Source of the DNA: Cacajao melanocephalus
Taxonomy: Eukaryota > Chordata > Mammalia > Primates > Pitheciidae
Length of the DNA stretch: 64,000 nucleotides
Reading direction: 5' to 3'
Assembly: GCA_963573385.1 (NCBI GenBank)
Contig: CAUYLG010051966.1
Span: 1 to 64,000, forward strand
Shown: in pieces, positions 51,050 through 63,643 of the stretch
Position numbering within the stretch: position 1 is the stretch's first letter
How the letters are laid out: every line of letters starts with the position of its first letter
The notes under the pieces: model-generated
Database searches by the model: none
What the model was told of the DNA's origin: nothing
Seen by the model: the letters and a program-made list of their open reading frames with translations, nothing else
Translations under genes and position numbers: made by a program

Positions 51050-51226
51050 CAGCAACAGACCTAAGGCGACACAAATTAAAGCCATAAGAGATATCACTAC
51101 ACAGCCACTGGAATGGTTAAATAGATCGACAAGTCCCAAGTGTCGGTGAGCATGCAGAACAACTGGACTTCACACTCTGCTGTTAAGAATGCCGAGTGGC
51201 ACAGCCAGCTTGGAAAACAGAAAGGC
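51050..51226 (+). mobile_element. Old L1M, first half of a split element
   Basis: 'taaagccataagagatatcactacacagccactggaatgg' is ORF2 end. It is cut by an opposite L1 and continues at 52101. Confidence 0.7.
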
Positions 51227-52100
51227 AGTGTTTTAAAAATTATTTTTAAAATTGACAAATAAAAATTGTATACATTTATAAGGTACAATGTTTTCATGAT
51301 TTGACATATATATATTATGGAATGACTAAATCAAGCTAATTTACATAACCATCACTTCCCATACATTTTTGTGGCCAGAACAATTAAAATCTACTTTATT
51401 GGCAACTTTCAAGTACACAGTGCATTACTGTTAACTATAGTCGCCGTGCTATACAACAGACCTCGTGAACCTACTCCTTCTATCTAACTGAAAAACGTTG
51501 AGTCTTTTGACCACTGTGTCCCAATTATCCCCAATCCCTGCACCTCACCTCACCCCACTCCAATTCCTGCCACCACCATAACACCTGGTAACCACCATTC
51601 TCCTCTTTGCTTCTGAGTTTGACTTTTCTGGTTTATGCATGTAAGTGAGACCATGTGGTATATTTCTCTTTCTGTGCCTGTCTTATTTCACTTAGCATAG
51701 TGTCCTCCAGCTTCATCCATGTTGCCACGAATGACAGGATTTCTTTCTTTTTAAAGGCCGAATAGTATTCCATTGTGTACATATTCCATACTTTCTTTAT
51801 CCGTTGATCCACTGATGGACATTGAAATTGATTCTATATCCTAGCTACTGTGAATAATGCTGCAATAAATATGGGAATGCAGATGTATCTTTTGGCATAC
51901 GAATTTCATTTCCATTGGATATATTCCCAGAAGTAGAATTGTTGGATGATATGGTAGTTCAATTTTTAAATTTTTGAGAAAATCATACTATTTTCCACAA
52001 TGGCTATATTAATTTACATTCCCACTAACAGTGTACGAAGGTTCTCTTTTTTCCACATCTTTGCCAGCACTTGTTATCTTTTATCTTTTGAATAATAGAG
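51227..52100 (-). mobile_element. L1 3' end inserted antisense into the L1M
   Basis: Reverse complement of the ORF2 end and 3' UTR: 'cacttagcatagtgtcctccagcttcatccatgttgcc', 'gaatagtattccattgtgtac', 'tggctatattaatttacattcccactaacagtg'. AGGCAGTGTTTT before and AGGCAGTTTCTT after look like the decayed target duplication. Confidence 0.88.
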
Positions 52101-52660
52101 ATAGGCAGTTTCTTGTAAAGTTAAAAACGCATTTATCATATAACCCAGCAACCTCACATCTAGGTATTTGCTCAAGAAAAATGACGACAGATGTGAACAC
52201 AAAGACCTATATGTGAGTGTTCATATTATTTTTATTCACAATACCAATATATAGAAAGAACTGAAAAATGTCCATCAGCTGGGAAATGAATAAACTAAAT
52301 GAAATACAGCCATATAATAGAATACTATTCAAAAGAAAAATACTATTGATACATGTGACAACATGAATGAATCTCAAAACCATTTTGCACTGTGAAAGAA
52401 GGCAGACACAAATGTTTACATATTGTATGATTCCATTTATATAACATTTTTTTCAAAACGCAAAAGTATGTAGGCATAAAAAAAACTCAGTGGTTGCCAG
52501 CAGGTGGGAGGGGGTGAGGGAATTCACCTCAAGGGACACAAGGAAACTGAGGTCATAAAAACGTTCCATATCTCGATTGTGGTGGTAGCTTCACAAGTGT
52601 ATACTCATCAAACTGCACATATAATTAGTGCATTTTATTGTTTGTAAATTATCTCAGTAG
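52101..52660 (+). mobile_element. Old L1M, second half of the split element
   Basis: 'taacccagcaacctcacatctaggtatttgctc', 'tccatcagctgggaaatgaataaac', 'gattccatttatataac' and 'aactgcacatataattagtgcattttattg' give ORF2 end and 3' UTR. Confidence 0.8.
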
Positions 52661-53990
52661 ACCTGGTTAAATGTACAAATAGCACCTATCCATCAATTAG
52701 TGTAAAAAAAATGCAATGCCCTTTGATACAGCAATATAACTATTGATAAATTAACCTAAGGGGGGGAAACAATCTGCAGATATGCTTTTCAACAGTTACA
52801 GAAATTCAAAAAGGCACTGGAATGGTAACCATTTCTCTCGTTGACAAGGAGGACAGAGAACATATAGTCCCACACATATGTGAAAACGAATCCTACATAG
52901 CTAAAGGACTGAATTAGAATTATGAGTACACGTCAAGTAACCTGAACTTCAGCCTTCTAGAAGAAAGTAAGGCTCTTCTCAGCAAAACCAGCATTTGATT
53001 TCAAAACTCTCACAAGAAACCTCGTTAGTGCACCAAAACTATCTCAGGAAGCTGAAGTGTCGTGGCTACAAGGAGTGCAAAGGCTAACGACAAACTCAGC
53101 AAGAGACCAAGACCTAGATGTTGACAAACTCAGGACGTGTAAAACGCTTCACACATTACTCATACAAATCAGCATGACCCCAGCGCCTCCTTTACGCTGT
53201 GGGCACACTATGACCTAAAGCTGACCTCGGAAACAGAACAGGACATAGCTGTCAGTCTGCAGATGCCAGCTGTCAGCGCTAGCTCTGCAGGGCACCCCAC
53301 CTTCTTCCAGAACTCCTTACTAACATGGGGAAATCAGATTAAAAGAGTCTAAAGGCCCCGGACACTCTAAAATTCTCTGAGGAAAATTCCTGCTTATATC
53401 AAAGGATAGCTGAATTGTTAAGAAATCATTTCTGTAGATCAGAAAATTGAAAAATATAAAAACACGGTTCTGAACTGGTTTAAAAACTAAATAATGATGC
53501 CTCTTTACATCTTTTGAGATTATATTTAACTTAAAAGTAGAACACACATACATGTAATTAGCATTTGGTATGTTTTCATCTTTAAAAAAAAAAAAAGAAA
53601 TCTGATGATTAACACCTCACATTTTCAATGTCCTAAAATGATATAAAACAATATTCTCTCTTTCTGAAAAAAATCTAGATGTTACTCATGTATGTAAACA
53701 TATTTTAATAGTAAACAGTTGCCTTGAAAAGAGCTAGAACTAGAAATGTTTAACTCTGGAATCTCAACATTTGAAACTAGTCGTTTCAGTCAATGCTTTG
53801 ATTTCAAAAATAGAAAAGGCCATCTTGGTTGAATCAAAATATACAAAAGCAAAGCAAACAAAACAAAAATGACCAAATTACCCTACAGAAATAGAGAAAT
53901 ATTAGAATTTTTTCTTTTGGGTCATTTGATTTCAAATTAAGCCTGGAGTATTTAGTTGGTCAGGTAAAGAGTGCTCATCCCTACACACTG
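52660..53990. other. Intron DNA, nothing recognised
   Basis: Mixed sequence with no repeat or exon that I can support. Confidence 0.4.
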
Positions 53991-53994
53991 GCAT

Positions 53995-54589
<595 letters not shown>

Positions 54590-54590
<1 letters not shown>

Positions 54591-55085
54591 TTCTGTTATT
54601 TTGGACTATAATACGACTCAGGCTTGCAGACTGACATATGCAAATACAGAAGCGAAGAGCATAATTTTGAATTTCATTTTCCATCAATGTCTGATTACCT
54701 ACTGATTAAATGTGACAAGCTACAAAGGGAGAAAAATCATTATTAGATCCCAACCTATCATCTATAACAACCTAAATGCAAGTAATCATATGTTTAATTT
54801 TACATAATAGCTTTCACACAGAAAAAAAATCCATAGGCAAAATGTTGTAAAAAATCTCCAGCGAATTTTAGATTATATCTGAATATACCCACATCAATCT
54901 ATAGTTACACTTAGATCTATATATATAAACTGTAAACATGTATTTAGAAATAACATTTCATTTACAGATAGATCATTTTCAATCTAATCAAGACTCATAA
55001 TTTAAAATTCACTAGAGTTGTTGCTTTTTATGCATAAACACACACAGTGTCCCCTAAAGGGAAAGAGTTATTCTCAATGACATCT
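54590..55085. other. Intron DNA, nothing recognised
   Basis: AT-rich, no element recognised. Confidence 0.4.
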
Positions 55086-55245
55086 GTATACCAGTATTAA
55101 CTCTCAGTGTAGCTAAACAAGCATAATATTATCCCCATCTGACATATGAGGAGGTAGTTCTGACGTGTGTGCTGGCTGGGTGTGCAGGGTCACACTGCTA
55201 TTAGGCAGCAGTGTCAAGTAACAATCCAGTCTGATTGAATCTAAG
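55085..55245 (+). mobile_element. MIR fragment
   Basis: 'atattatccccatctgacatatgaggaggtag' and 'gtgcagggtcacactgctattaggcagcag' fit MIR. Confidence 0.6.
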
Positions 55246-55314
55246 GTGCACAAACACCAGTGGTAAGCTACTGTCTGTGTATATAAAGACATTTTCAGAA
55301 AAACTTTTTACTGA

Positions 55315-58300
55315 TGCGTAGTAGACACACAAAAAGTCTACATAACACAAGAAGCTCAAAGAACACCTGTGAAACTCATCACAGAAAGATCATCACCCAG
55401 GCACACAGTCATCAGGCCATCTACAGTCAAGACAAAGGAAAGGATCTTAAGAGCTGTGAGGAAAATGCATCAGGTAACCCAGGAAGGAAAAACCATTACA
55501 GAAACAATAGATTTCTCAGCAGAAACCCTACAAGCTAGACAGGATTGGGGTCCTATTTTTAACAAAATAATTATCAGCCAAGAATTTTGTATCCAACTAA
55601 ACTAAGCTTCATAAATGAAGGAAAGATACAGTCTTTTCCAGACAAAGAAATGGTGAGAGTACTGGGCACTACCAATGGCATTATGAGAACTGCTAAAAGG
55701 AGCTCTAAATCAAAACAAATCCTCAAAATACACCAAAACAGAACCTCTTCAATGCATACATTTCACAGGACCTATATAACAATAACACAGTGAAAAAAAC
55801 CCAAGATATTCAGGCAACAAATAGCAACACGAATAGAATAGTACCTCACATCTCAATACTAATGTTGAATGTAAAATGGCCTAAATGCACCACTTGAAAG
55901 ACACGGAATGCAAGAATGAGTAAATTCACCGAACAAGTTTCTGCCGTCTTCAGGAGACTCACCGAATACATAAGAACTCAAACAAACTTAAGACAAACAG
56001 GTAGAAAAAGACATTCCATGCAAATGGACACCAAAAGTGAGCAGGACTAGCTATGACTAAACAAAATTTAAAGCAACAGCAGTTAAAGACAAAGAGGGAC
56101 ATTAAATAATAAGAGGACCAGTTTAACGTGAAAATATCACAATCTTAAATACATACGCACCTAACACTTGAGCTCCCAAAGTTATAAAACAATCACTGCT
56201 GGTCCTTAGAAAGGAGACAGATGGCAACACAACAATAGCGGGGTTTTAAATACCCCACCAACAGCACTAGGCAGGTCGTCAAGACAGAAAGTCAACAAAG
56301 AAACAATGGACTTAAACTATGCCCAAAAAAAGTGGACTTAAAAGACATTTACATAACATTCTACCCAACTACTGTAGAATACACATTCTGTTTATCAGCA
56401 CATGGAACATTCTCCAAGATGGACCATATGATAAAGCACAAAACAAGTCTCAGTAAATTTTTAAAAATCGAAATTATATCTAGTACTTTCTCAGACCACA
56501 GTGGAATAAAATTGGAAATCAACACCAAAAGGAACCTCAAAACCAAGCAAATACATACAAATTAAATAACCTGCTCCTGAATGATCGCTGGATTAACAAT
56601 GAAATCAAGATGAAAATGAAATTCTTTGAACTGAATGATAATAGTGACACACACAAGTGGAAAGTTCACTGCATTAAATGCCTACCTCAAAAAGTCTGAG
56701 AGAGCACAAATAGACACTCTAAGGTCACACCTCTTGAAACAAGAACAATCCAAATCAAAACCCAGCAGCAGAAAATAAATAACAGAGATCAGAGCAAAAC
56801 TAAATGAAATTGAAACAAACAAAAACACAAAAGATAAATGAAACAAAAAGCTGGTTCTTTGAAAAGACAAATAAAATTGACAGATTAGTGACATTAACCA
56901 AGAAAAGAAGAGAGAATAAGCTCAATTATAAACGAAACAGGATATGTTACTACTGATACCACAGAAACACAAAAGATTATTCAAGGCTACTATGAGCACC
57001 TTTTCTCACATAAACCAGAAAACCTAGAAGAGATGGATACATTCCTGGAAATATAAAACCCTCCTAGATTAAACCAGTAAGATACAGAAACTCTGAAGAG
57101 AGCAACAACTAATAGTGAGATTGAAATGGTAATTTAAAAATTGCCAAAAAAAAGAAGTCCAGAATCAGATGGATTCACAGCTAAATTCTATCGAATATTC
57201 AAAGAAGAAGTGGTACCAACCCTAGTGACACTATTCCATAGAATAGAGAAAGAGGAAATTTCCCCTAAATCTTTCTATAAAGCTAAAATCACCCTAATAC
57301 CAAGACTAGGAAAAAACATAACAAAAAAAGAAAACTACAGACCAATATCCCTGATGAACACAGACACAAAAATCCTCAACAAAATACTAGTGAACCCAAT
57401 CCAACAGCATATCAAAAAGTTAATCCATCACTATCAAGTGGGTTTCATATCAGGGATGCAGGGATGGTTTAACATACATCAGTCAATAAATGTGATATAC
57501 CACATAAACATAATTAAAAAGAAAAATCAGACAATCATCTTAATAGATGCAGAAAAAGCATATGACAAAATCCAGCACACTTTATGATTAAAATCCTCAG
57601 CAAAACTGGCATAGAAGGGGCATACTTTAAGGTAATAAAAGTCATCTATGAAAAACCCACAGCCAACATTATACTGAACAGGGAAAAGTTGAAAGCATTC
57701 CCCCTGAAAACTGGAACAAGACAAGGATGCCCACTTCCATCACTTCTTTTCAACATAGTACTCGAAGTTCTAGCCAGTGCAACCAGATGAGAGAAAGAAA
57801 GAAAGAAAGGATATCCAAATTAGTAAAGAGAAAGTCCAACTGTAGCTGTTTGCTGATGATCTCATCATATACCTAGAAAACCCTAAAGACTCATCCAAAA
57901 AGCTCCTGGAACTGGTAAATGAATTCAGCAACGTTGTAGGATATAAAATTAATGTACACTAATCAGTAATTCTGGGATACACCTACAGCAACCAAACTGA
58001 GAATCAAATCAAGAACTCAATCCTGTTTTACAACAGCTGCAAAAAATAAATAAATAAAATATTTAGGAATATACCTAACCAAGGAGGTGAAAGACCTATA
58101 CAAGGAAAACTACAAAACGCTGCTGAAAGAAATCATACACAACACAAACAATGGAAACATATCCCATGCTCATGTGAGTAGATTGTGAAAATGACCATAC
58201 TGTCAAAAGCGATCTACAAATTCAATGTAATTCCCATCGAAATACCACAGTCATTCTTCACAGAACTAGAAAAAACACTCCTAAAATTCATAAAATAGAA

Positions 58301-59398
58301 CTGTATAGTCAAAGCAAGACTAAGCAAAAAGAACAAATCTGGTGGTATCACATTACCCAACTTCAAACTATACTATAAGGCAACAGTCACCAAAACAGCA
58401 TGGTACTGGTATAAAAATAGGCACATAGATCAATAAAACAGAATAGAGAACCCAGAAACAAGGCCAAATACTTACAGCTAACTGATCTTTGACAAAGCAA
58501 ACAAAAACGTGAAGTGGGGAAAGGACACCCTATTCAACAAATAGTGCTGGGATAATTGTCAAGCCACATATAGAAAAATGAAACTGAAATCTCATCTCTC
58601 ACCTTACAAAAAAATGAACCCAAGATAGATCAAAGATTTAAATCTAAGACATGAAACCATAAAGATTCTAGAAGTTAACATCAGAAAAACTCTTCTAGAC
58701 CTTGGCTTGGGCGAAGACTTCATAACCAACAACCCCAAATGCAACAAAATCAAAGATAAATAAATGGGACTTAAACTAAAAAGTTTCTGCAGCAAAAGAA
58801 ATAATCAGCAGAGTTAACAGACAACCCCCAGAATAGGAGAAAATCTTCACAATTTATACATCCAGCAAAGGACTAAATATCCAGAATCTACAAAGAACTC
58901 AAACAAATCACCAAGAAAAAAAAATATTTCCATCAAAAAGTAGGCTAACAACATGAATAGACAATTCTTAAAAGAAGAAATGTAAATGGCCCAGAGGCAT
59001 ATGAAAAAAATGCTCAACATCACTAATTATCAGGGAATTGCAAATCAAACCCCCAGTGCGATACCAACTTACTCCTGCAAGAATAGCCATCATCAAAAAA
59101 TCGAAACATAATAGATATTGGCATGGATACGGTGAAAAGGGAACACTTCTACACTGCTCGTGGGAATGTAAACTAGTACAAACACTATGGAAAACAGTGT
59201 GGAGATTCCTTAAAGAACTAAAAGTAGATCTATCATTTAATCCAGCAATCCCATTACTGGGAACCCACCCACAGGAAAAGAAGTCATTACACAAAACAGA
59301 TACTTGCACGAGCACGTTTACAGCAGTACAATTTGCAACTGCAAAAATATGCAACTAGCCAAAATGCCCATCAATCAGTGAGTAGACAAAGAAAATGT

Positions 59399-59434
<36 letters not shown>

Positions 59435-59524
59435 TGAGTATTCCATGGTGTGTGTGTGTACCTATATCTGTATATATACATACATATATACGTATATATA
59501 TACACACACACATATATAAATGTT

Positions 59525-59557
<33 letters not shown>

Positions 59558-59955
59558 TATATTATATACACACACACATACATATCATGGAATATTACTC
59601 AGCCATAAAAGGAAACAAAATAATGACATTCACAGCAACCTTGATGGAACTGGACACTATTATTCTAAGTGAAGTAACAAAGGAATGAAAACCAAATATT
59701 GTATGTTCTCAATCATAACTGGGAGATAAGCTATGAGGATGCAAAGGCATAAAGATGATACAAAGGACTTTGAAGACTCGTGGAAAAAGGTGGGAGGGGC
59801 ATGAGGATAAAAGGCTACACGTTGGGTACAGTGCCACTGCTTGGGTCATAGATAGATGCACCAAAATCTCAAAAATCTCCACTAAAGAACATATTCATGT
59901 TACCAAGCACCACTCGTTCCCTAAAAACCTATTGAAATAAAAATTTAACCAATAA
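55315..59955 (+). mobile_element. 4.6-kb L1 (L1PB/L1MA-type) with ORF1 end, ORF2 and 3' UTR
   Basis: ORF1 C-terminal text (ETLQARQDWGPIFNK around 55520-55565, then PTKLSFINEGKI in another frame) is followed by ORF2: endonuclease side (56332-56565) and RT (57141-57587, ending [14 protein letters not shown]). In the next part FADD at about 57848-57859 is preceded two codons earlier by a stop (TAG). The 3' UTR ends 'cattcatgttaccaagcaccactcgttccctaaaaacctattgaaataaa'. Many frameshifts; inactive. Confidence 0.88.
59400..59583. repeat. TA/CA microsatellite with an inverted L1 snippet
   Basis: (TA)n, (TG)n and (CA)n blocks expand an L1 position that normally reads tgtggtatatatacaccatgg. Inside, 59429-59447 (TATGGCTGAGTATTCCATG) is the reverse complement, bar a 3-bp gap, of 59586-59607 downstream, so the block can fold into a long hairpin. 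Confidence 0.9.
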
Positions 59956-60515
59956 ATAATATTAAGATTTTTAAAAATGCCCTTTTCACAAAACCGGTTT
60001 CCAATTATTTGCTTCAAGAAGTGAAAAGTTTTCTTGTATTTCAACTGTAAATTTATTCTGAACCAGATACCTAATAAAATTATTTTTAATGGATTTTTTT
60101 AAAAAAAATGGAAAGAAAACCATTTTGAAGAAAGAGGTAGATTTTGCCTTGAAACAGGCAACCTACCAGTTTTAATGATTGAGAATCACATAGAGAACTG
60201 AGCCCAATTAAAGAGTTAATTAAAAAAAAAAACAGCCTTTTTGGGGGGACAACTTAAAGGTTTTAAGATAAAAAATAATAATCTTACTTTTATATAAAAT
60301 GCAGAGACAGATTTTCTTTTTTCAGAACCAGGTCAAAGAAAAGACCTGGAGGGGGTAGTGTGAAGCAAAGGACCACAGAGTTCTGAATGCCCACCCTGCC
60401 GGGAATAGGATCATGCTTGATACACATGACTGCAGGCCCAGCAAAGAAGTCCGTTCTGGTAAGACCCCGGAAATTTCCTGGATGAATTCCAAGCTACTTC
60501 ATGAACACGTAAAAC
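59955..60515. other. Intron DNA, nothing recognised
   Basis: Contains a 10-nt A tract near 60222 and no element that I can name. Confidence 0.4.
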
Positions 60516-60960
60516 CTTCACAATAGCACAGATACAAAAGTGACCTAGGTGTCCATCAGTGGATAAATGAATAAAGAAAGTGTGGCATACTTTCCATACA
60601 CTCCATACACAATGGAATATTCAGCCATAAATACAATAAAATCATGTATTCTGCAGCAACGTGGATGAAAGTGGAGGCCATTCTCAAGCGAAACAAGCCA
60701 GGCACAGAAAGACAAACACTGCATGTTCTTACTCTTAAGTGAGTGGAAAAATGTGTTCATGTGGACACAGAGAGTGGGATGAGAGATAATGGAGACTTGG
60801 AAGGGTGAAGGGGTGGGAGGGAGGATGAGAAATTGGTTAATGGGTGCAGTATATGTTATTCTCTTGATGGATAACTTTAAAGCCCTGACTTGACCACTAT
60901 ACAATCTATGCATGTCTATGTACCCCCAAAATTTGTACAAATAAAAAGAAAAAAAAATTA
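60515..60960 (+). mobile_element. L1 3' end
   Basis: 'ggtgtccatcagtggataaatgaataaagaaagtgtggcat', 'caacgtggatgaaagtggaggcc' and the ending 'atgtctatgtacccccaaaatttgtacaaataaaaag' are a 5'-truncated L1 3' end. Confidence 0.88.
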
Positions 60961-61006
60961 TTCAAGTAATTACTTTTTCTGTTTGTCATTAAAGAACAGA
61001 TATGCT

Positions 61007-61303
<297 letters not shown>

Positions 61304-61480
61304 AAATGCTGCAGAGATAAACTGTGATATAAACAGATACAGATATGCTAAAGAGAAACTGTCACGTATTCATACAATAGAATACTACACAGTAATTTAA
61401 AAAAAAGAACCACTGATAAAAACGCAATGTGGATGACTCACAGAAAATGCACTGTGAAAACAGCCAGACACAAAAGTAGA

Positions 61481-61854
61481 TGTATTAGTCCATTTTCACA
61501 CCATTACAAAAAATTGCCCGAGACTAGGTAATTTATAAAGGAAAGAGGTTTAACTGACTCACAGTTCTGCATGTGAGTCATGGAGGGGGAGGCCTCAAAA
61601 AACTTCCAATCATGACAGAAGGGGAAACAAACATGTCCTTCTTCACATGGCGGCAGGAGAGAGAAGGAGTGCCAGCAGGGAAATGCCAGATGCCTATAAA
61701 GCCATCAGATTCCATGAGACTCATTATCACAAGAACAGCAAGAGGGGAAATGACTCCATGATCCAATTACTTCCATCTAGTCCCACCCTTCATTATGTGG
61801 GGATTATTACAATTCAAAGTGAGATTTGGGTGAAGACAGCACCAAACCATATCA
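61481..61854 (-). mobile_element. Solo LTR of MST type, antisense, perfect 5-bp target duplication
   Basis: Reverse complement of a MaLR LTR ('tgtattagtccattttcacacc' to 'agatttgggtgaagacagcaccaaaccatatca'). GTAGA flanks it at 61476-61480 and 61855-61859. It interrupts the L1M. No viral genes. Confidence 0.92.
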
Positions 61855-62000
61855 GTAGACATACTTTCTAATTCCTTTTATATGACATTCAAGAAAGGCA
61901 AAATTAATCAAAGGTGATAGAAATCAGAAGATTGATTAGCTCTGGGTATGAGAACTGTCTGGGAAGGGACTTGGAGTGACTTTCTAGTGTACTAGAAATG

Positions 62001-62009
62001 TTTATATAC

Positions 62010-62083
<74 letters not shown>
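62001..62083. repeat. (TA)n-(CA)n-(TA)n microsatellite
   Basis: TA repeats, about 22 CA units (roughly 62022-62065), then TA repeats; lies at the tail side of an antisense Alu. Confidence 0.95.
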
Positions 62084-62370
62084 TTTTGGATGGAGTCTTG
62101 CTCTATCACCAGGCTGGAGAGCAGTGGTGCAATTTAGGCTCACTGCAACCTTTGTTTCCCAGTTCGAGCGATTCTCCTGCCTCAGCCTCCCGAGAAGCTG
62201 GTACTACAAGCACGTGCCACCACACCCAGCTAATTTTTTTTTTTATCTTTAGTAGAGACAGGGTTTCACCATGTTGGCCAGGATGGTCTCGATCTTTTGA
62301 ACTCGTGATCCACGAGTTCAGCCTCCCAAAGTGCTGGGATTATAGGCGTGACCCACCACGCTCTGCCATG
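62084..62370 (-). mobile_element. Alu, antisense
   Basis: 'ttggatggagtcttgctctatcaccaggctgg' through both arms to 'cgtgacccaccacgctctgcc'. Its tail is replaced by the adjoining microsatellite. Confidence 0.9.
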
Positions 62371-62799
62371 TTATCTTAATCTATATGTTGATTTTACATG
62401 TGTATACATCTGTATAAATTAAGTTGTATGCTTAAAATTAATGCATTGTACTGCATACATGTTAAACCTCAATAAAAAGTAAATAAAATAACAAAAAGTT
62501 TGAAAACTATTTTCACACCTATTTAAACATTTTCCAAGTGAAATTCAATAGGTCTTGAATCTATTAGCAATACAACATGTTCTGATTAGTTAGTAAGAAT
62601 AGACGACAATTCTGAGAAAATGAAATTTTACTAGATGAATTATTTTTTAAAAACCTTTGTGTAACTGGTGTACAGATTTGAAAATAAGTATAATTTGGGA
62701 AAAGCAGAGTCAATAGTGTACTTTCTGCACTCACTTCACTCACTTCTATATATTATTTATGGTCTACTTTTCAGCTATTAAAACCAAGTATCAAAATAA

Positions 62800-62883
62800 A
62801 CTAAACCTGAAGAAAATAAAAACACAAGTCACAGACTAGAATAAAATATTTGTAAAACATATCTAATAAAGGACCCGCATCCA
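62800..62883 (+). mobile_element. Old L1M, first part of a split element
   Basis: 'agactagaataaaatatttgtaaaacatatctaataaagg' is L1M ORF2; it continues at 63377. Confidence 0.7.
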
Positions 62884-63376
62884 CTATAGTACTCCACAAT
62901 GGAGTACTATTCAGCCATAAAAAAGAATGACAACATGGATGGAAGTGAAGGTCATTAGGTTAAGTGAAATAAGCCAGGCACAGAAAGGAAAACATCACAT
63001 GTTCTCACTTATTTGTGCGATCTAAAAATCAGACAAGTGAACTCATAACCGCAGAGAGTAGGATGACTGCCAGAGGCTAGGAAGGGCAGTGAGGGGTGGG
63101 AGTGGGGGAAGGTAGAGGTGGTCAATGAGTACAAAAAATCAGAATAAATAAGACCTGCTATTTGATAGCACAACAGGGTGACTGTAGTTAATAATAATCA
63201 TGTATTTTGAATAACTTCAGGTATGTAACTGGATTGTTTGTAACTCAAAGGATAAATGCTTGATGGGATGAATGCCTTTTCCATGTTTTTCTTATTTCAC
63301 ACCACACGCCTGTATCAAAGCGTCTCAGGTACCCCATAAATATATACACCTACTATGTACCTATAAACATTTTTTT
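62884..63376 (+). mobile_element. 5'-truncated L1 3' end (about 490 bp) inserted in L1M
   Basis: 'tattcagccataaaaaagaatgacaacatggatgg' to 'ccataaatatatacacctactatgtacc'. The flanks AAAGGACCCGCATCCA (62868-62883) and AAAGGACCTGAATCCA (63377-63392) are a 16-bp target duplication with two changes. Confidence 0.92.
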
Positions 63377-63643
63377 AAAGGACCTGAATCCAAAGTATAC
63401 AAAGCACCCTTAAAGCTCAAAAATAAGAAAACAAACCACTCAATTGAAAACAGGCAAAAGATCTGAACAGATACTTCATCAAAGAAGATATACAGATGGC
63501 ACATGAGCACAGAAAAGGATACTCAATAGCATATGTCATTAGGGAATTACAAACTAAAAGAACAAGATCCCACTACACACCCAACGGAATGACTAAAATC
63601 CAACACTGATAACACCAAATGCTGGCAAAATGTGGAGCAATGG
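63377..63643 (+). mobile_element. Old L1M, second part
   Basis: 'ttgaaaacaggcaaaagatctgaacagatacttcatc' and 'cactacacacccaacggaatgactaaaatcc' are ORF2 end; cut at 63643 by an LTR. Confidence 0.8.

Larger units (their letters stand above)
61305..62510 (+). mobile_element. Old L1M 3' part, split by an LTR and an Alu
   Basis: 'cgtattcatacaatagaatactacacag', '...gatgactcacag', '(after LTR) ctaattccttttatatgacattcaagaaaggcaaaa' and the final 'aattaatgcattgtactgcatacatgttaaacctcaat' form one L1M 3' end. Confidence 0.78.

Noticed and set aside
59355..59688. Tyr/Ile/Cys/Val-rich ORFs on both strands
   Set aside because: Translation of TA/CA dinucleotide repeats.
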